In this document: piece after piece, positions 20,281 to 30,685 of the stretch | How positions within the stretch are numbered: position 1 is the stretch's first letter | Layout: each line of letters begins with the position of its first letter | From: Diploptera punctata | Taxonomy: Eukaryota > Arthropoda > Insecta > Blattodea > Blaberidae | Direction: 5' to 3' | DNA length: 64,000 nt | Assembly: GCA_030220185.1 (NCBI GenBank) | Contig: JASPKZ010001230.1 | Location: forward strand, 806,001-870,000 | Translations under genes and position numbers: made by a program | Notes under the pieces: generated by a model | What the model was told of the DNA's origin: nothing | Databases searched by the model: none | What the model saw: the letters and a program-made list of their open reading frames with translations, nothing else

Positions 20281-20527
20281 ACTCCCACTTTTTCTGGACA
20301 ATCGGCACTTGATGTCAGCGGGGTTGTCAGTCCTGCATGACGGCCGCCTTTACCCCCAGGACAAGCGTATGGTACTCATTTGCGTTAGAGGCTGAGTTGA
20401 CCCCAGGGCCATAGTGCTGCCAGAAGGTTTGCGTCAGTTTTAAAAATCCTGACCCCACCGGGACTTGAACCCTCGACTTTCCGGCTTGTAGTACAGTGTC
20501 GTAACCACTATGCTACGGCATGCCCCT
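20281..20527 (-). repeat. SINE-B, 3' truncated by the duplication junction
   Basis: Same SINE as 19241-19549 but starting inside the body at CTCCCACTTTTTCTGG, where the tandem unit begins. Confidence 0.85.
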
Positions 20528-21252
20528 CGGGGGAATTTACTAGTATTAATTTTAATAACCACATGAACTATTACCATTTTTGTACACTGTGGACAATTTT
20601 ACTAGTCTTAATTTCAAAACTTCTTATTGTTATCTCTCTATTACGAAACCTATCTTTAAATTTCAATGTAGCTTGTAACACACAAACTTCTAACAGAGTC
20701 TGTGGCCGGGCCCAAAATACAGACAAGATTCATCTTCCTGGAAAATAACCACTTGTGTATTCCTCAACATAAATACTTCATGCTATTACTAATTTCTTTA
20801 ACCATAAGAGGTAAGAATACACTGAAATCTTGAAACATATGTTCAACAAAAACAACTGTAAGAGGTAAGAATACACAAACCAAATATCTTAATTATTAAA
20901 TAACCCTCTTAATGTTCCTTCCTATTGTATTTTTAAAATAAAAAGAGCTATTGATTTTAAGAACTTAAAAATGGTCAAGAAGACAACAAAGATGTAGCAC
21001 TTTGGAGGGACATCTGGAATACGTATATTATTCAAATTAGTACATAATAATATAAATGAGAATGGTTATTTCAGTATTTTAACACAAAGAAATCATATAA
21101 ATAATGTTCATGTGTATACAGAGAATACTTCATGCAGTTTCTCCAATAAGGACAAATATTTCTGTTTTATTTAAATTAATATTGGGAAGTAAACATTATG
21201 AGGTTATATCATTAATCCTCTGGCACATAAACAAGCAATATTTAATAGCCTC

Positions 21253-21813
21253 TTGATAAATGTCCCACTAAAAGAAGAAAATTTTAAGAAAGAATACGAG
21301 AATATTCTAAATATAGCCAGATTAAATGGTTTCAATAAGAATATAATATCAAGCAAATTAAAGAAATTAAAAAAGATAAAACAATTTAAAGTATACTCTA
21401 CCCTACAAACTGTTAGTAAAGAAAAGAAGAATTTCAAGAAAATTACTTACCATCCAGTAGTACATAGGAAATTTCAAAAAATGTTTGACAAACACAACAT
21501 TACTTTGGCACCAATAAATGAATTTAGTCTGGAAAAACTTCTAAGTACCAATAAAAAAATCAACATCCCAGAAGGTAAGAAATCTGGTATTTATCAAATA
21601 AATTGTAATGATTGTAGCAAAGTATACATAGGAAAAACAAAAAGGAATTTGGAAACACGCACTAAAGAACATTTTGGAAATATTAAAAATTGTGAAATTG
21701 AAAAATCAGCAATTGCTGCACATAGTTTGCTAGAACATCATAAAATTGAAAAAGAGGCAAAACTTTTGAAACAATTGGATAAACTGTTGGAATTGACAAT
21801 TTGGGAATAGATA
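21253..21813 (+). pseudogene. PLE-A GIY-YIG endonuclease region
   Basis: An open frame of 185 codons (upstream in-frame text KQAIFNSLLINVPL suggests it continues to about 21219). It holds KITYHPVVHRKFQKMF, LAPINEFSLEKLL, then SGIYQINCNDCSKVYIGKTK with the GIY and YIG motifs split by a C-x2-C, RNLETRTKEHFGNIKN, and IAAHSLLEHHKIEKEAKLLK. The frame breaks after LTIWE at a TAG, while the tail continues as IHSEE-like text. In PLEs this domain provides the endonuclease for insertion. RT domain absent, so not functional alone. Confidence 0.88.
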
Positions 21814-21959
21814 TTCATTCAGAAGAATAAATATTGATTTATGAACTTCGATATTCCGGTGGATAAATTTAATTACAAAGTTTATAATCCCAACCAAAGA
21901 TGGCAGCACAAGAGGTGATGTCCTTAGAGAAATCAACAACCATAGAATTTCATCAGTTG

Positions 21960-22015
21960 AAGCCATGATTGAAGAGGGACAAGATATTGTCTGAAACCGC
22001 CGGTATCAAAGAAAT
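21960..22015 (+). ncRNA. Hammerhead ribozyme-like motif (C3U)
   Basis: UUGAAGA replaces CUGAAGA; stem II GACA/UGUC, GAAA, stem III ACC-GCC-GGU, cleavable A, stem I UCA/UGA. One core change. Confidence 0.55.
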
Positions 22016-22199
22016 TTGAAATTATATGAGATGAGTCGTTAAAAATATGTTCTCCACTCACCATTAATTTCTGTTTCAGTCCATATTAACTAAGTTCACT
22101 TCAGACTTGTAAGTTAAAAAAATTTACATGTTGAATCTATTTTTACATTGAAATGTAAGTGTACAGTGTCTTGCAAGTAATAAATACTTTTACTCATTC

Positions 22200-22510
22200 G
22201 TAAATTAATGAGTCATTTTTACATCTTACCTCATATTTCATGTTTCTTTAAACACGGGACCTAGTTTTCAAGAGAACCATCTCTCTCATTTTCAACCGAC
22301 ATTATGACTACCGGCTTTCCGTTGGAATCTCCATCAATAACGTTGCCATCTGGTGTTGATTTGATGAACTTTGAGATGAGATCATGTTCATCAGGAATCT
22401 CGAAATTCGTAGATCTAAATTTGTTCTTCTGATATATCTTCTCCCAAATTGTCAATTCTAAAGGTTTTTCCAAATGTTTTAAAAGTTGGGCTCTTTTTCA
22501 ATTTTATGAT
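22200..22510 (-). mobile_element. PLE-A 3' end fragment
   Basis: Minus strand: LELTIWEKIYQKNKFRS, FEIPDEHDLISKFIKSTPDG, then GAAAACTAGGTCCCGTG (degenerate hammerhead end) and ATATGAGGTAAGATG. Homologous to the 15.8-kb inverted dimer. Confidence 0.8.
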
Positions 22511-22599
22511 TCTCAGACTTTTACTCATGTCTGGCATATTACCAGATCAAGAGATGAGATGAAAAAACTCCTGTTATTGAAGGTTGCCATCTGTCCAGG

Positions 22600-22845
22600 C
22601 CTGTTACACCATCACAAGATGAGGTGAAATTAAATGAAACAGAATGGATGACATGAGTATAGAGAAGTAGCTTAATGAACTTTTTGGCAGAGGAAAGCAA
22701 GAGAAACCCCAAGAAAATCCTGCCCTGGCTCTAATTTGTCCACCATGAACCCCACATGGAATGGCCGAGGTACAAACTTGGGACCCCAAGGTGGAGAGCA
22801 AGTATCTAACCAGTTATGCCATGGAGCTGCCCTTACAGGTAATGA
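22600..22845 (-). repeat. SINE-F
   Basis: Minus-strand head is tRNA-like: GGCAGCTCCATGGCATAACT, GGTTAGATACTTGC, GGGGTCCCAAGTTTG. Body mentions CCAGGGCAGGATTTTCTTGG. Single copy here. Confidence 0.55.
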
Positions 22846-23390
22846 AAGGCATAGTCCATTGACTGAACAGAGGTCCACAAAAATTTGATGTGTAAAGCAT
22901 TAACAGTAAATTGTAAACAGATTTACTCAATACTCTATTTTAAGAAATGTTAAATAATAAAATAAGAAATCAGAAGTTTTCATTTATCATTTATTATATT
23001 TGTAAGTTTTTACTCAAGTGGCACTTTGTCTTCAGTCAATATCATCCCACTTTATTTGTATTTTTCAGTTTAGGATTTAATAGTTCATTAAATTATGTTC
23101 ACTACCTCTTAAATCCCCGTTTCATTTTCATTGATCAAGAATAGGAATATTTGGATCTAATATTACCAAATCTTCTGGGATTTAAGAGTATGTATTTCAT
23201 TTCTTCAGAATGGAGTACCAGTCCAACGCTGAGTAAATTCAGTGGTGGGGCTGCCACCTTAAGGCCTCTGAATTTACCTACTTTTCTCTCTGGGGTTCCT
23301 CCAATAGCCAGGGGGATTTGGTTTTAGACCGCAAACTCTTGCTCTTACTTTTTTCCTGTTTGTTATATCTAGAGGTTACATTACATAGAC
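22846..23390. other. AFG1L intron, unassigned part
   Basis: AT-rich, with a less AT-rich patch at 23215-23340 (CAGTGGTGGGGCTGCCACC) of unknown origin. Confidence 0.4.
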
Positions 23391-23394
23391 ATCA

Positions 23395-24130
23395 CAACGT
23401 ATAAATTGCAATTACAGAACCAATTTTGGTTGATGAACAAAATGGTTTCAGACAAAACAGATCCTGCATTGATACAGTATTTTTACACTAGTACAAATGA
23501 TTGAGAAATAGAGAATTTAACATACCAACCTACATGGTATTTGTAAATTATCAAAAAACTTTTGTTACTGTGGACAGAGAATGCCTTTGGAAGTTCTAAT
23601 TAAAACAGAAATTCCAAAACATCTAATTTGTGCAAAACAAAGAATACGAAAGTACAAAAATAAAAAATAATAACACTACAAGTAGTGAAAGCAGAATAAT
23701 AAATCAAGGGATGAAATAGGGCTATCCAATGTCCCCAGTCTTGTTTTTAACATTAATATAAATTATATTATTAAGACTTGGAAAACTGAATTAACAACAC
23801 ATTTCATGATTAATGACTACCCAATTAATACATTACTTTATGCAGATGACTAGATAATTTTAGCTAATTCTGAAGGCAACTTACAAAAAGCAGTATACAC
23901 TTTATACCAAATAACAAATTATTCTAATCTGAATATCTCTGAAAAGAAAACTAAAATATTAGTTTTTGAAGGAAAAAATCATCATAGATCTAAAGTTGTT
24001 AACAATAAACAATGTATATAACAAGTCAGTGAATTCAGTTACCTCAATTGTAATCTCTCATACATTCCAGAGATGTTGGCATAAAAGTATCTAAATTCCA
24101 ACAACTTTTAGGTACAGCCTTTGAAAAAAA
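23395..24130 (+). mobile_element. LINE RT core, heavily eroded
   Basis: Mixed frames encode PILVDEQNGFRQNRSCIDTV, GYPMSPVLFLTLI and TLLYADD followed by a stop, then IILANSEGNLQKAVYTLYQI and ISEKKTKILVFEGK. These are RT motifs of a non-LTR element, interrupted by stops. The C-terminal part resumes at 24905. Confidence 0.8.
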
Positions 24131-24900
24131 TGATGGCACAACTTTTGATGGGGTGGAAAGTTAAAGTTTTGAAGAGCAATTCACACTAGTAAGTTGTTAT
24201 GTGCACTATCTCCTTTGAGGGCAAATCCCGTGGCATAAGTCTTTCTTTATGCAGTATTCATAACGTTTGCTTCAGTAGAGCAGTTGGTAAGATGCCCTCT
24301 TGCAACGACACAGGCCAGGTTCGATCCTGGTCAGGAAACAATTTTTTTTAATAACGTTAAGTTTTCCATAATGCCTAGACGTTACCGGCTTCGTTATATA
24401 AATAAATTTGTATATATAGGGAAATAAATTAAAGGAATAATATTTATATATAGGAAATTAATAATTGTAATGTCTCATTACTTTGTGTATAAAACACAAG
24501 GCATAACAAGATTGTTTATTTACACTACTATTGGAAAATGCATCTGATTAATTTTAATTAAGTCAAGTTAATATCTAATTTCATTATACAAGTAAGTCCT
24601 GGAGTATTGCATTGCTTCGGCATTGCATTGAGATGGTGTCTAGCAGAGATGGTTGTGATCTAGTGGAGTGAGCTTCTGTTTCCCATTCATGAGGTCGCGT
24701 GTTTGATACCACTCTCATGCTTATTTTTTTCTCTCTCTTGTCCGTATTTCAATTAATTTTCTTTGTTTTGTTTTATTTGTTTTGCTTTGTTTTATTTACA
24801 GCATTTACTGCATTACTTATGTACTCAAAATTATTTTCCATTGCACGATACACAACAAAATTGAACGGATTTTAGTTTCTCAAATAGTTACATACTTGTG
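24131..24900. other. Insert within LINE, with tRNA-like patches
   Basis: Contains two tRNA-like stretches: 24255-24340 (CAGTAGAGCAGTTGGTAAGA, GGCCAGGTTCGATCCTGG) and 24650-24720 (GTGATCTAGTGG, GAGGTCGCGTGTTTGATACC). They may be SINE heads; bodies not recognised. The rest is AT-rich. Confidence 0.45.
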
Positions 24901-24904
24901 AACC

Positions 24905-25340
24905 GTTGATCATGTGCAGTGGCTTCGTTCTGGGACTTGAAAATTATCTGTGCGCCATCAATCATTTCAAAGGCTGTACATTAAAATCAACACTACATAG
25001 AAAAGTCAGATCAGAGACAATTTTGAAATGTTACAAAACAATGGCAGTCTCAACTTTATTATATGGAACAGGACTATGGACTTTAACATCAAATCAACTT
25101 GAAAGGATAGAAGCAGCTGAGATGAGACTGTTAAGATTCTTAGCGAGTTATACTGCTTTTGATTATGAACAGAATGTTCACATCGAGAAGAATTAAACAT
25201 CATACACTCATCACTGAAATCATAAAAAGTGATATAGACTAATTTAAAAACTGTTTGCTTGGAAGTCTGAAGAAGCAATGGAGAGACCAGCTCATCTGAG
25301 ATGGAACAGACTGGAAGGCCTAATCCTTGATAGAATATGA
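24905..25340 (+). mobile_element. LINE RT C-terminal part
   Basis: Encodes FKGCTLKSTLHRKVRSETIL, KCYKTMAVSTLLYGTGLW and LERIEAAEMRLLRFLASYTA, continuing the element of 23395-24130. Ends near a WNRLEGLILD-like text and ATATGATCA. Confidence 0.8.
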
Positions 25341-25745
25341 TCATTAATTGACTCTTTAGGAATTATTACTAAAATCTGCTCAATTAAAATAGGCTCTCTA
25401 ATTTTATAAGAAATAATAACATGAAAATATTTGAAAATGCACTTCTCCCAATTTACGGAGCTGGTATACTATATTTGTAGTATCTGTATAAAAGATGCAC
25501 CTAAAAATTCCACAATAAAATAACTCTTATAAAAACTAAGGTAATTCTCTCCCTCTCTTAAAATTGTCAGTGTTATGCTCATAAGATTACTCTACTGCAC
25601 ATGTGTGTGTTTTTTGTTGAAATTGCATTTCCATTTTCACAATTTTGTTGGACCCATTTCAGTCTGTAATTCCAGCATTGGGAAAAGTCATGAAGTTTTA
25701 CAAGATACTGTTCTCTCCTCTCTCTTCCATGTACATTCATTATTT
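25341..25745. other. AFG1L intron, unassigned part
   Basis: No element recognised. Confidence 0.4.
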
Positions 25746-26185
25746 GTTCTTGACAATTTAACTAATGTGCCAAATGGGAGTCAATGACCATTCACATTTC
25801 AATGAATTTTGTTTTACAACCAATCACAGTCATGTTTCACCTCAATAATTATCGAATTTTGATTACTAAAATAAAGAAAACTCCTCCTTGTTTAATATTT
25901 TTTCTCCACTGGCATGTATTCTTACAATGTTGTGATCCTATTTGGCAATAAATAGTATGATCAAGTTATAGTGATGAACAAACGAAACATAACCAAACAT
26001 TTCTCATTTGTTTTCAAACATCGCCATTTACATTAAATATATAAATATTTTAAAATAACTATATTTAAATAATTATTTGTAAGCAAACAGCTTAATTTTA
26101 TTTGTTGAATAGTCCTAACAAATGCCACTTTGATTTCCAAATCCTCTAGATAAATTGGAAATCACTCGTGGCATTACTTATAATG
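25746..26185 (-). repeat. Dispersed repeat X, copy 1
   Basis: Reverse complement of 44895-45575: shared blocks AATGTGCCAAATGGGAGTCA, TTTTTCTCCACTGG, GGCAATAAATAGTATGATC, CAAATGCCACTTTGATTTCC and GGAAATCACTCGTGGCATTA. No protein seen. Class unknown. Confidence 0.75.
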
Positions 26186-26330
26186 TATCACTGATGTGAT
26201 ATCTAAAAACCTTTTCCAAGATCTTGAAATGGAAAAAACACAAAATGAAAAAAATAATAATAAATGTAGAGCTCAAGGCCCCCTTGCTGTGTAAGACACA
26301 GCCTAATTTTAAGACCTACATATTTTGAAA

Positions 26331-26670
26331 AGTCCACCACTGTGGTCTCGAGGTAGCATGCTGCCTTGTCACGCAGCAGACCTGGGTTCAATCCCCGGTC
26401 GGGGCAGTTTTTCTGGGTGAAAGTTTTTATCGGGGTTTTTCCTCATCTGTAAGACAAATGTCAGGAAAACTCTAAGGCCCAAACGGTCCCTGAAATCATA
26501 TGGCCATCATCATCATCCTTCTCATTATCATCATCATCATGTTTCACCGGTGTGGAAAGCAACGGGAAGCTACCACACCTACAATTCCCCAGTAAAGCTG
26601 CAAGCATAGTATGAAAATGCTATGATTGCAGTGAAGGGCCTGCCTTTGGGCAGAATTACTATGGATGGAT
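26331..26670 (+). repeat. SINE-C
   Basis: Head TCCACCACTGTGGTCTCGAG, B-box GGGTTCAATCCCCGG, body and (ATGG)n tail as in the other SINE-C copies. Includes an ATC-rich stretch near 26510. Confidence 0.88.
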
Positions 26671-26689
26671 ACACAGACAAATATGGTAA

Positions 26690-28185
26690 ATCCACAAAGA
26701 CGGAAAGAAAATGAGACCTATCATCAACAATATCAATTCACCGACATATAACATATCCAAATGGCTTAACAATAAATTTAAAGGTATGGAAAAATTTGAA
26801 AATTTAGCAGTAGAAAATTCTTACCAATTAGTTGAGAAATTAGAAAATGTAGAAATAGAACCTTCAGAAAGATTGGTCTCATTTGATGTTACTTCATTAT
26901 TCACAAACATACCGACTGACACAACTTTGAAAATTTTAGAAAAATGGTTGAAAGAAAACAAATTAGATGATGATAGCGTTAAAGAATACATAAAACTAAC
27001 AAAATTATGCTTAAATCAAATGTTCTTCACCTTTAGAGGAAAATACTTTAGACAAAAATCAGGACTCGCAATGGGAAATCCATTATCACCATTCTTAGCA
27101 GACATGTTTATGGGGATTTTGAATGTCATGTAACTAAAGCACATCCTTTGATGTTTAAATTTTGGAGAAGATACGTAGATGATATCATAGCAATAGTAAA
27201 AGAGAAACAATTAGAAGATGCCATTAAACTGTTAAATATTCAAAATAAAACAATCAAATTTACAATGGAAATAGAAAATAATCATGAAATACCATTTTTA
27301 GACCTTAAATTGATTAGGAAAGAAGAAAAAAAGAAAATAGAATTTGGAATCTACAGAAAAGAAACTCACATCGACAATTATATAAAAGCTACTGGATTTA
27401 ACCATTTTTCACACAAACAGGCAGTATTTAATAGTTTAACACACAGACTTGTGAATGTCCCCATGAGCAAGAAAATTACAATAAAGAGAAAGAACACATC
27501 ATACAAATTGCTAAGGATAATGGTTTTCACAAGAAAATGATACACAAGAAAATAAATAAATTCAAAGAACAAAAAGTCATCAATGAAAGTACTCTTCAGA
27601 CAGATAAAAATATAGGCAAAAAATTCAAGAAGTTCACATACCATCCTTTCGTATTTGACAAGTTTCAAAAAATTTTCAACAAATTCAACATTAAATTAGC
27701 ACCGAAAAATGATTACAGCTTAGGTAATTTAATAAAACCAACAAAAATGAAAAAATTGAAGACTGCAAAAATCGGGAATTTATCAAATTAATTGTAAAGA
27801 TTGTGAAAAGATATACATAGGAAAAACAAAAAGGAATCTAAATACAAGATTAAAAGAACACCTCAGAAATGTTAAAAATGGAGAAACCGAAAAATCTGCA
27901 ATAGCTGCACATGCCTGGTCAGAAAAACATAGAATAGAAACCAAAACAAAATTACTTAAACAATTGGAAAAACCGAAGGAACTCACAATTTGGGAAAAAA
28001 TTTACATATGCAAGAATGAAAATACAACTATGAATTTTGAAATACCCGGTTATAAAGAAAGAGGCCTGATTTGGAAATTCTTCGGTCGGCCACCAGATGG
28101 CGCGGAGGTCAGTCTGCAGGATAGAAGGCCGTTGGACGTCAGTTGTGAACATGACGCAGCATTGACAATGTCACGAATTACGTGA
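26690..28185 (+). pseudogene. PLE-A polyprotein (RT and GIY-YIG), frameshifted
   Basis: RT motifs in order: RPIINNINSPTYNISKWLNN, LVSFDVTSLFTNIPTD (motif A), FRQKSGLAMGNPLSPFLADM (motif B) and FWRRYVDDIIAIVKE (motif C, YVDD), then EIPFLDLKLIR and a HKQAVFNSLTHRLVNVPMS block. The GIY-YIG domain follows: GIYQINCKDCEKIYIGKTKR, RLKEHLRNVKNGETE and LTIWEKIYICK. Frameshifts at about 27114, 27515 and 27772 break the frame. It lies in the last AFG1L intron in the gene's orientation. Confidence 0.92.
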
Positions 28186-28200
28186 AGAAACCCTGGGTCT
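28152..28200 (+). ncRNA. Degenerate hammerhead-like motif
   Basis: Stem I GCA/UGC, stem II UCACG-AAUUA-CGUGA, GAAA, stem III ACC/GGU and a cleavable C are present, but the CUGANGA core reads UUGACAA with two changes. Probably inactive. Confidence 0.4.
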
Positions 28201-28351
28201 GCTATAAATTATGAAGTATGAGGTGAGTGAAATGATAAAAAATAAACAATATTAAAGAACCTCATAGTGTTATTTCCTATCTACATAACTTAATTTAAAT
28301 ATGGTAAGCATTTATTATATTTATTTTTTAAAATGTGACTGCATTTTACAG

Positions 28352-28474
28352 GAAAATGCTTCTGCAAGTATCTTCACTGGCGATGAAGAAATTTTTGCCT
28401 TTGATCGTACTGTATCAAGACTTTCAGAAATGCAAACTAGAGAATATTGGGAACAATGGGAGAGGCAAAGATAA
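28352..28474 (+). CDS. AFG1L: AFG1L-like ATPase, terminal exon
   Basis: After a GCATTTTACAG acceptor, encodes ENASASIFTGDEEIFAFDRT, VSRLSEMQTREYWEQWERQR and a TAA stop at 28472-28474. The F-TG-EE-FAFDR-x-SRL-EMQ-x-YW motif is the conserved C-terminus of AFG1/LACE1 proteins. Together the five exons give about 267 C-terminal residues without a stop, so the host gene looks intact despite its repeat-filled introns. Confidence 0.95.
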   Translation, partial: ENASASIFTGDEEIFAFDRTVSRLSEMQTREYWEQWERQR

Positions 28475-29100
28475 CTTTAAAGAAATTTATTAAGAGCAAA
28501 TAAATTTACTTATAAGTAAATTATTTTAAGTATATTTTCTTGCACAAGTTAATAATTGATGTGATAAAACTAGAGATTCCTAATTAGAGATTATCATTGA
28601 CAACAGATTTATGCAATCCAGAATGCAGTATTGCATTAAATTCATTATGGACACAAGTTTTCAAAGAAACAAATATTTTACAGTACATTGCAACTTAGTT
28701 ATTTACAGAAATTTCTAAAATGTTTCAATATAAATTGTTACTACTCTATACACATAAATAGTAGTGCTTTTTGTAACAGTTTATTGAGAAGCACAAATTA
28801 AGTGAAAAATTTTGGCTGGTTATAAATGATAAGAAGTATGTTAAAAAGTAAGAATTTCCAAGTGGAATTATTGTTTTAACAGATGCACACAATATGCCTC
28901 AACAGTCGACTTAACAATTTCTCTTGGAAGTTCTTTGTACTTCAGTTTGTAGGTTTCAACTGAAATTTACTTTCATTAAGTTAGGAACCACCAAAAAAGT
29001 TGTAACTGTAATCTTATAGTTTTAAGTATATATTTCACTGGATAAAATTGATAAAGAATTTGCTTATTTTAACAAAATTATCTGAATTAAATTAATATTT
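28475..29100 (+). other. AFG1L 3' UTR or flank
   Basis: AT-rich, no recognisable transposon until the hammerhead at 29101. The extent of the UTR cannot be read from sequence. Confidence 0.4.
28499..28504 (+). promoter_or_regulatory. Candidate poly(A) signal
   Basis: AATAAA 25 nt after the AFG1L stop. The sequence is so AT-rich that chance is likely; other hexamers downstream could be used. Confidence 0.35.
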
Positions 29101-29175
29101 AAAGAGAACTGAAGATGTTATGCCAAAGTAACGAAACGTGTCTTTGAGAAATCTACAATTATGAGGTGTTGTCAA
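29101..29175 (+). ncRNA. Hammerhead ribozyme-like motif downstream of AFG1L
   Basis: CUGAAGA (29109-29115), stem II GUUA/UAAC, GAAA (29133-29136), stem III AC-GU-GU, cleavable C at 29142, stem I UUU pairing with GAA (one wobble). TTATGAGGTG follows, so this is a solo PLE end. It is on the gene's strand, about 640 nt after the stop. Confidence 0.65.
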
Positions 29176-29775
29176 ATTCTAACTCTATTTATTAATTAAA
29201 ATCATTTGTTTAATAATTTCAGTAAAATTGAGAAAGATTTTACTATTTAAAAAAACATTGTAGTAATGATTCTGTATTTATGGTGTAGATATATTTTATG
29301 TAAATAATAGTGTACTTACAATTGTAAAAATGTGTATTAGCTCGATTCATTTTTGTTAATAGGTTATTAATATTTATTTCATCACATTACTTAAGTGATA
29401 TCTGGTAGCTTATAAATTAATATAATATTTAAATTAATTTTATTTGCTGGAATGGTCCATTTAATGATATTAAGTGCCTGAGTCTAAGTTACAGCTTAAT
29501 TTCAGGACAATTTCTGGAGTTCAGGGTGAACAAGACACAAATTTTATATCAGTATTTCATTCAGGGTATTTGCAATTTGGTTAATATATCATGCTAGATT
29601 TTAACTAACGAGAATATTATTAAGATGATGATGCACAACAAATATTAGAAAGTTATAAGTGCTTATGTTTAAGATGGAAAATTAATTATTCTGAAACTGG
29701 TCGAAAAAGAAGAGAGAATTTGAGGTGAGGTGATTTTTCATTAACATTGTATTAAAAGGATTATTTAGTATATTT
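29176..29775. other. No recognised feature
   Basis: AT-rich. At about 29700 GAATTTGAGGTGAGGTG recalls a PLE terminus but lacks other signs. Confidence 0.4.
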
Positions 29776-29777
29776 AT

Positions 29778-30425
29778 TGTTATATTTGAAGAGAAAAATA
29801 TCTTAAATATATGTAAGATATAACATTATGAGGTTTATTTTAATTATCTTTGAGTTGTGTGTTTTGACTCATCTCATATTTCTTGATTTTTATGCAGACT
29901 GGTTTCGTTGCTAACTGTGTGACATTTTCGATGCTTCACAACTGTTTGTCTTGCGGTTGTCCCTCCTGCAAATTGATTTCTGCATCCTATGTTGGCTGAC
30001 CGATGAACTTCCAAATAAATTTTTTCCCCTTTCACCAGGAATTTCAAAATTCGTGGTTTTCTTTTTAGAAAATAAAAATTCATTGGTCAGTCAACAGAGG
30101 ATGCAGAAATCAATTTACAGGAGGGACAACCACAAGACAACAGTTGTGAAGCATTGAAAATGTCACACAGTTAGCAACGAAACCGGTCTGCATAAAAATC
30201 AAGAAATATGAGGTGAGTCAAAACACACAACTCAAAGATAAGAAAAATATATGTCTGAATCAGGATTTAAACCTGATGTCTCTGGTTCTGTACACCAGTG
30301 CTTTATCCACTAAGCTGCCAGGTATTCCAATTCAAATGCATATTATTTCTCTCCATTCATTATATGAATTCCCGCATGCCGAGGCTATGAACTATTTCAT
30401 TCCACATAGACCTCTAGAAGCTTAG
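29778..30425 (+). repeat. SINE-G copy split by a PLE palindrome
   Basis: 29778-29801 carries the SINE-G left end (TATTTGAAGAGAAAAATAT). After the 29802-30240 insertion plus its duplication it resumes as ATGTCTGAATCAGGATTTAA. The minus strand has the tRNA-like part (GGCAGCTTAGTGGATAAAGC). Confidence 0.7.
29802..30240. mobile_element. PLE-end inverted dimer in SINE-G
   Basis: Flanked by AGAAAAATAT (29792-29801, 30241-30250). Arms: TTATCTTTGAGTTGTGTGTT and complement; inside, CTCATATTTCTTGATTTTTA and complement, degenerate hammerheads (GAAACCAGUC left on minus, GAAACCGGUC right), and mirrored PLE C-terminal text (EKIYLEVHRS, GCRNQFAGGTT) meeting near 30070. Confidence 0.85.
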
Positions 30426-30534
30426 AAGCTTCTTTAACAAGAAGACTTTAATGGGAATCACACCACACTTATAGCCAGTAAAGGTTATTTTCAGTCTTAC
30501 ATATTAGTTTATCACTTCTCACATTGACAAATTT

Positions 30535-30685
30535 TGTTTGAAGAGAAATATATACGCCTGAATTGGGATTTGAACCCAATGTCTCTGGTTCTGTATATCA
30601 GCTCTCTATCTACTAAGTTACCAGGCATTCTGATTCAAATGCATATCATTTCTCTCCTTTTATTATATGAATTTGTTATTCATAG
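30535..30685 (+). repeat. SINE-G copy, partial
   Basis: TTTGAAGAGAAATATATACG, CCTGAATTGGGATTTGAACC and CAAATGCATATCATTTCTCT match SINE-G. It is a second copy about 300 bp after the first. Confidence 0.75.

Larger units (their letters stand above)
19298..20866 (+). repeat. Tandem duplication, two units
   Basis: Unit 1 (19298-20279) and unit 2 (20280-20866) share SINE-B sequence, AATTTACTAGTATTAATT, CCATTTTTGTACACTGTGGA, GGGCCCAAAATACAGACAAG and CCATAAGAGGTAAGAATACA. Unit 1 is longer because SINE-A inserted there. The shared sequence differs by scattered single bases. Confidence 0.88.
19165..20944. mobile_element. PLE-end palindrome, enlarged by tandem duplication
   Basis: Flanked by a 12-bp duplication GAGCTATTGATT (19153-19164, 20945-20956). 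Outer inverted arms: GATATTTGGTCTGTGTATTC / complement at 20850-20888. The right end continues to CCCTCTTAATGTTCCTTCC, the inverted PLE start. Inside are SINE-B plus a unique segment, duplicated in tandem (unit 1 19298-20279, unit 2 20280-20866). Confidence 0.85.
21168..22066 (+). mobile_element. PLE-A, 5'-truncated copy with GIY-YIG ORF
   Basis: Flanked by ATTTCTGTTT (21158-21167, 22067-22076). Starts with ATTTAAATTAATATTGGGAA and ATTATGAGGTTATATC, passes straight into the C-terminal ORF, ends in a hammerhead-like motif and ATATGAGATGAG. Confidence 0.85.
26690..28296 (+). mobile_element. Penelope-like element family A, RT plus GIY-YIG
   Basis: Flanked by an 11-bp duplication AAATATGGTAA (26679-26689, 28297-28307). 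The left end starts abruptly inside the ORF, so it is 5'-truncated; the right end carries a degenerate hammerhead, TATGAGGTGAGT and AACCTCATAGTGTTATTTCC. The most complete PLE here. Confidence 0.92.

Noticed and set aside
24255..24340. tRNA gene
   Set aside because: A- and B-box-like sequences but no full cloverleaf; probably a SINE head.
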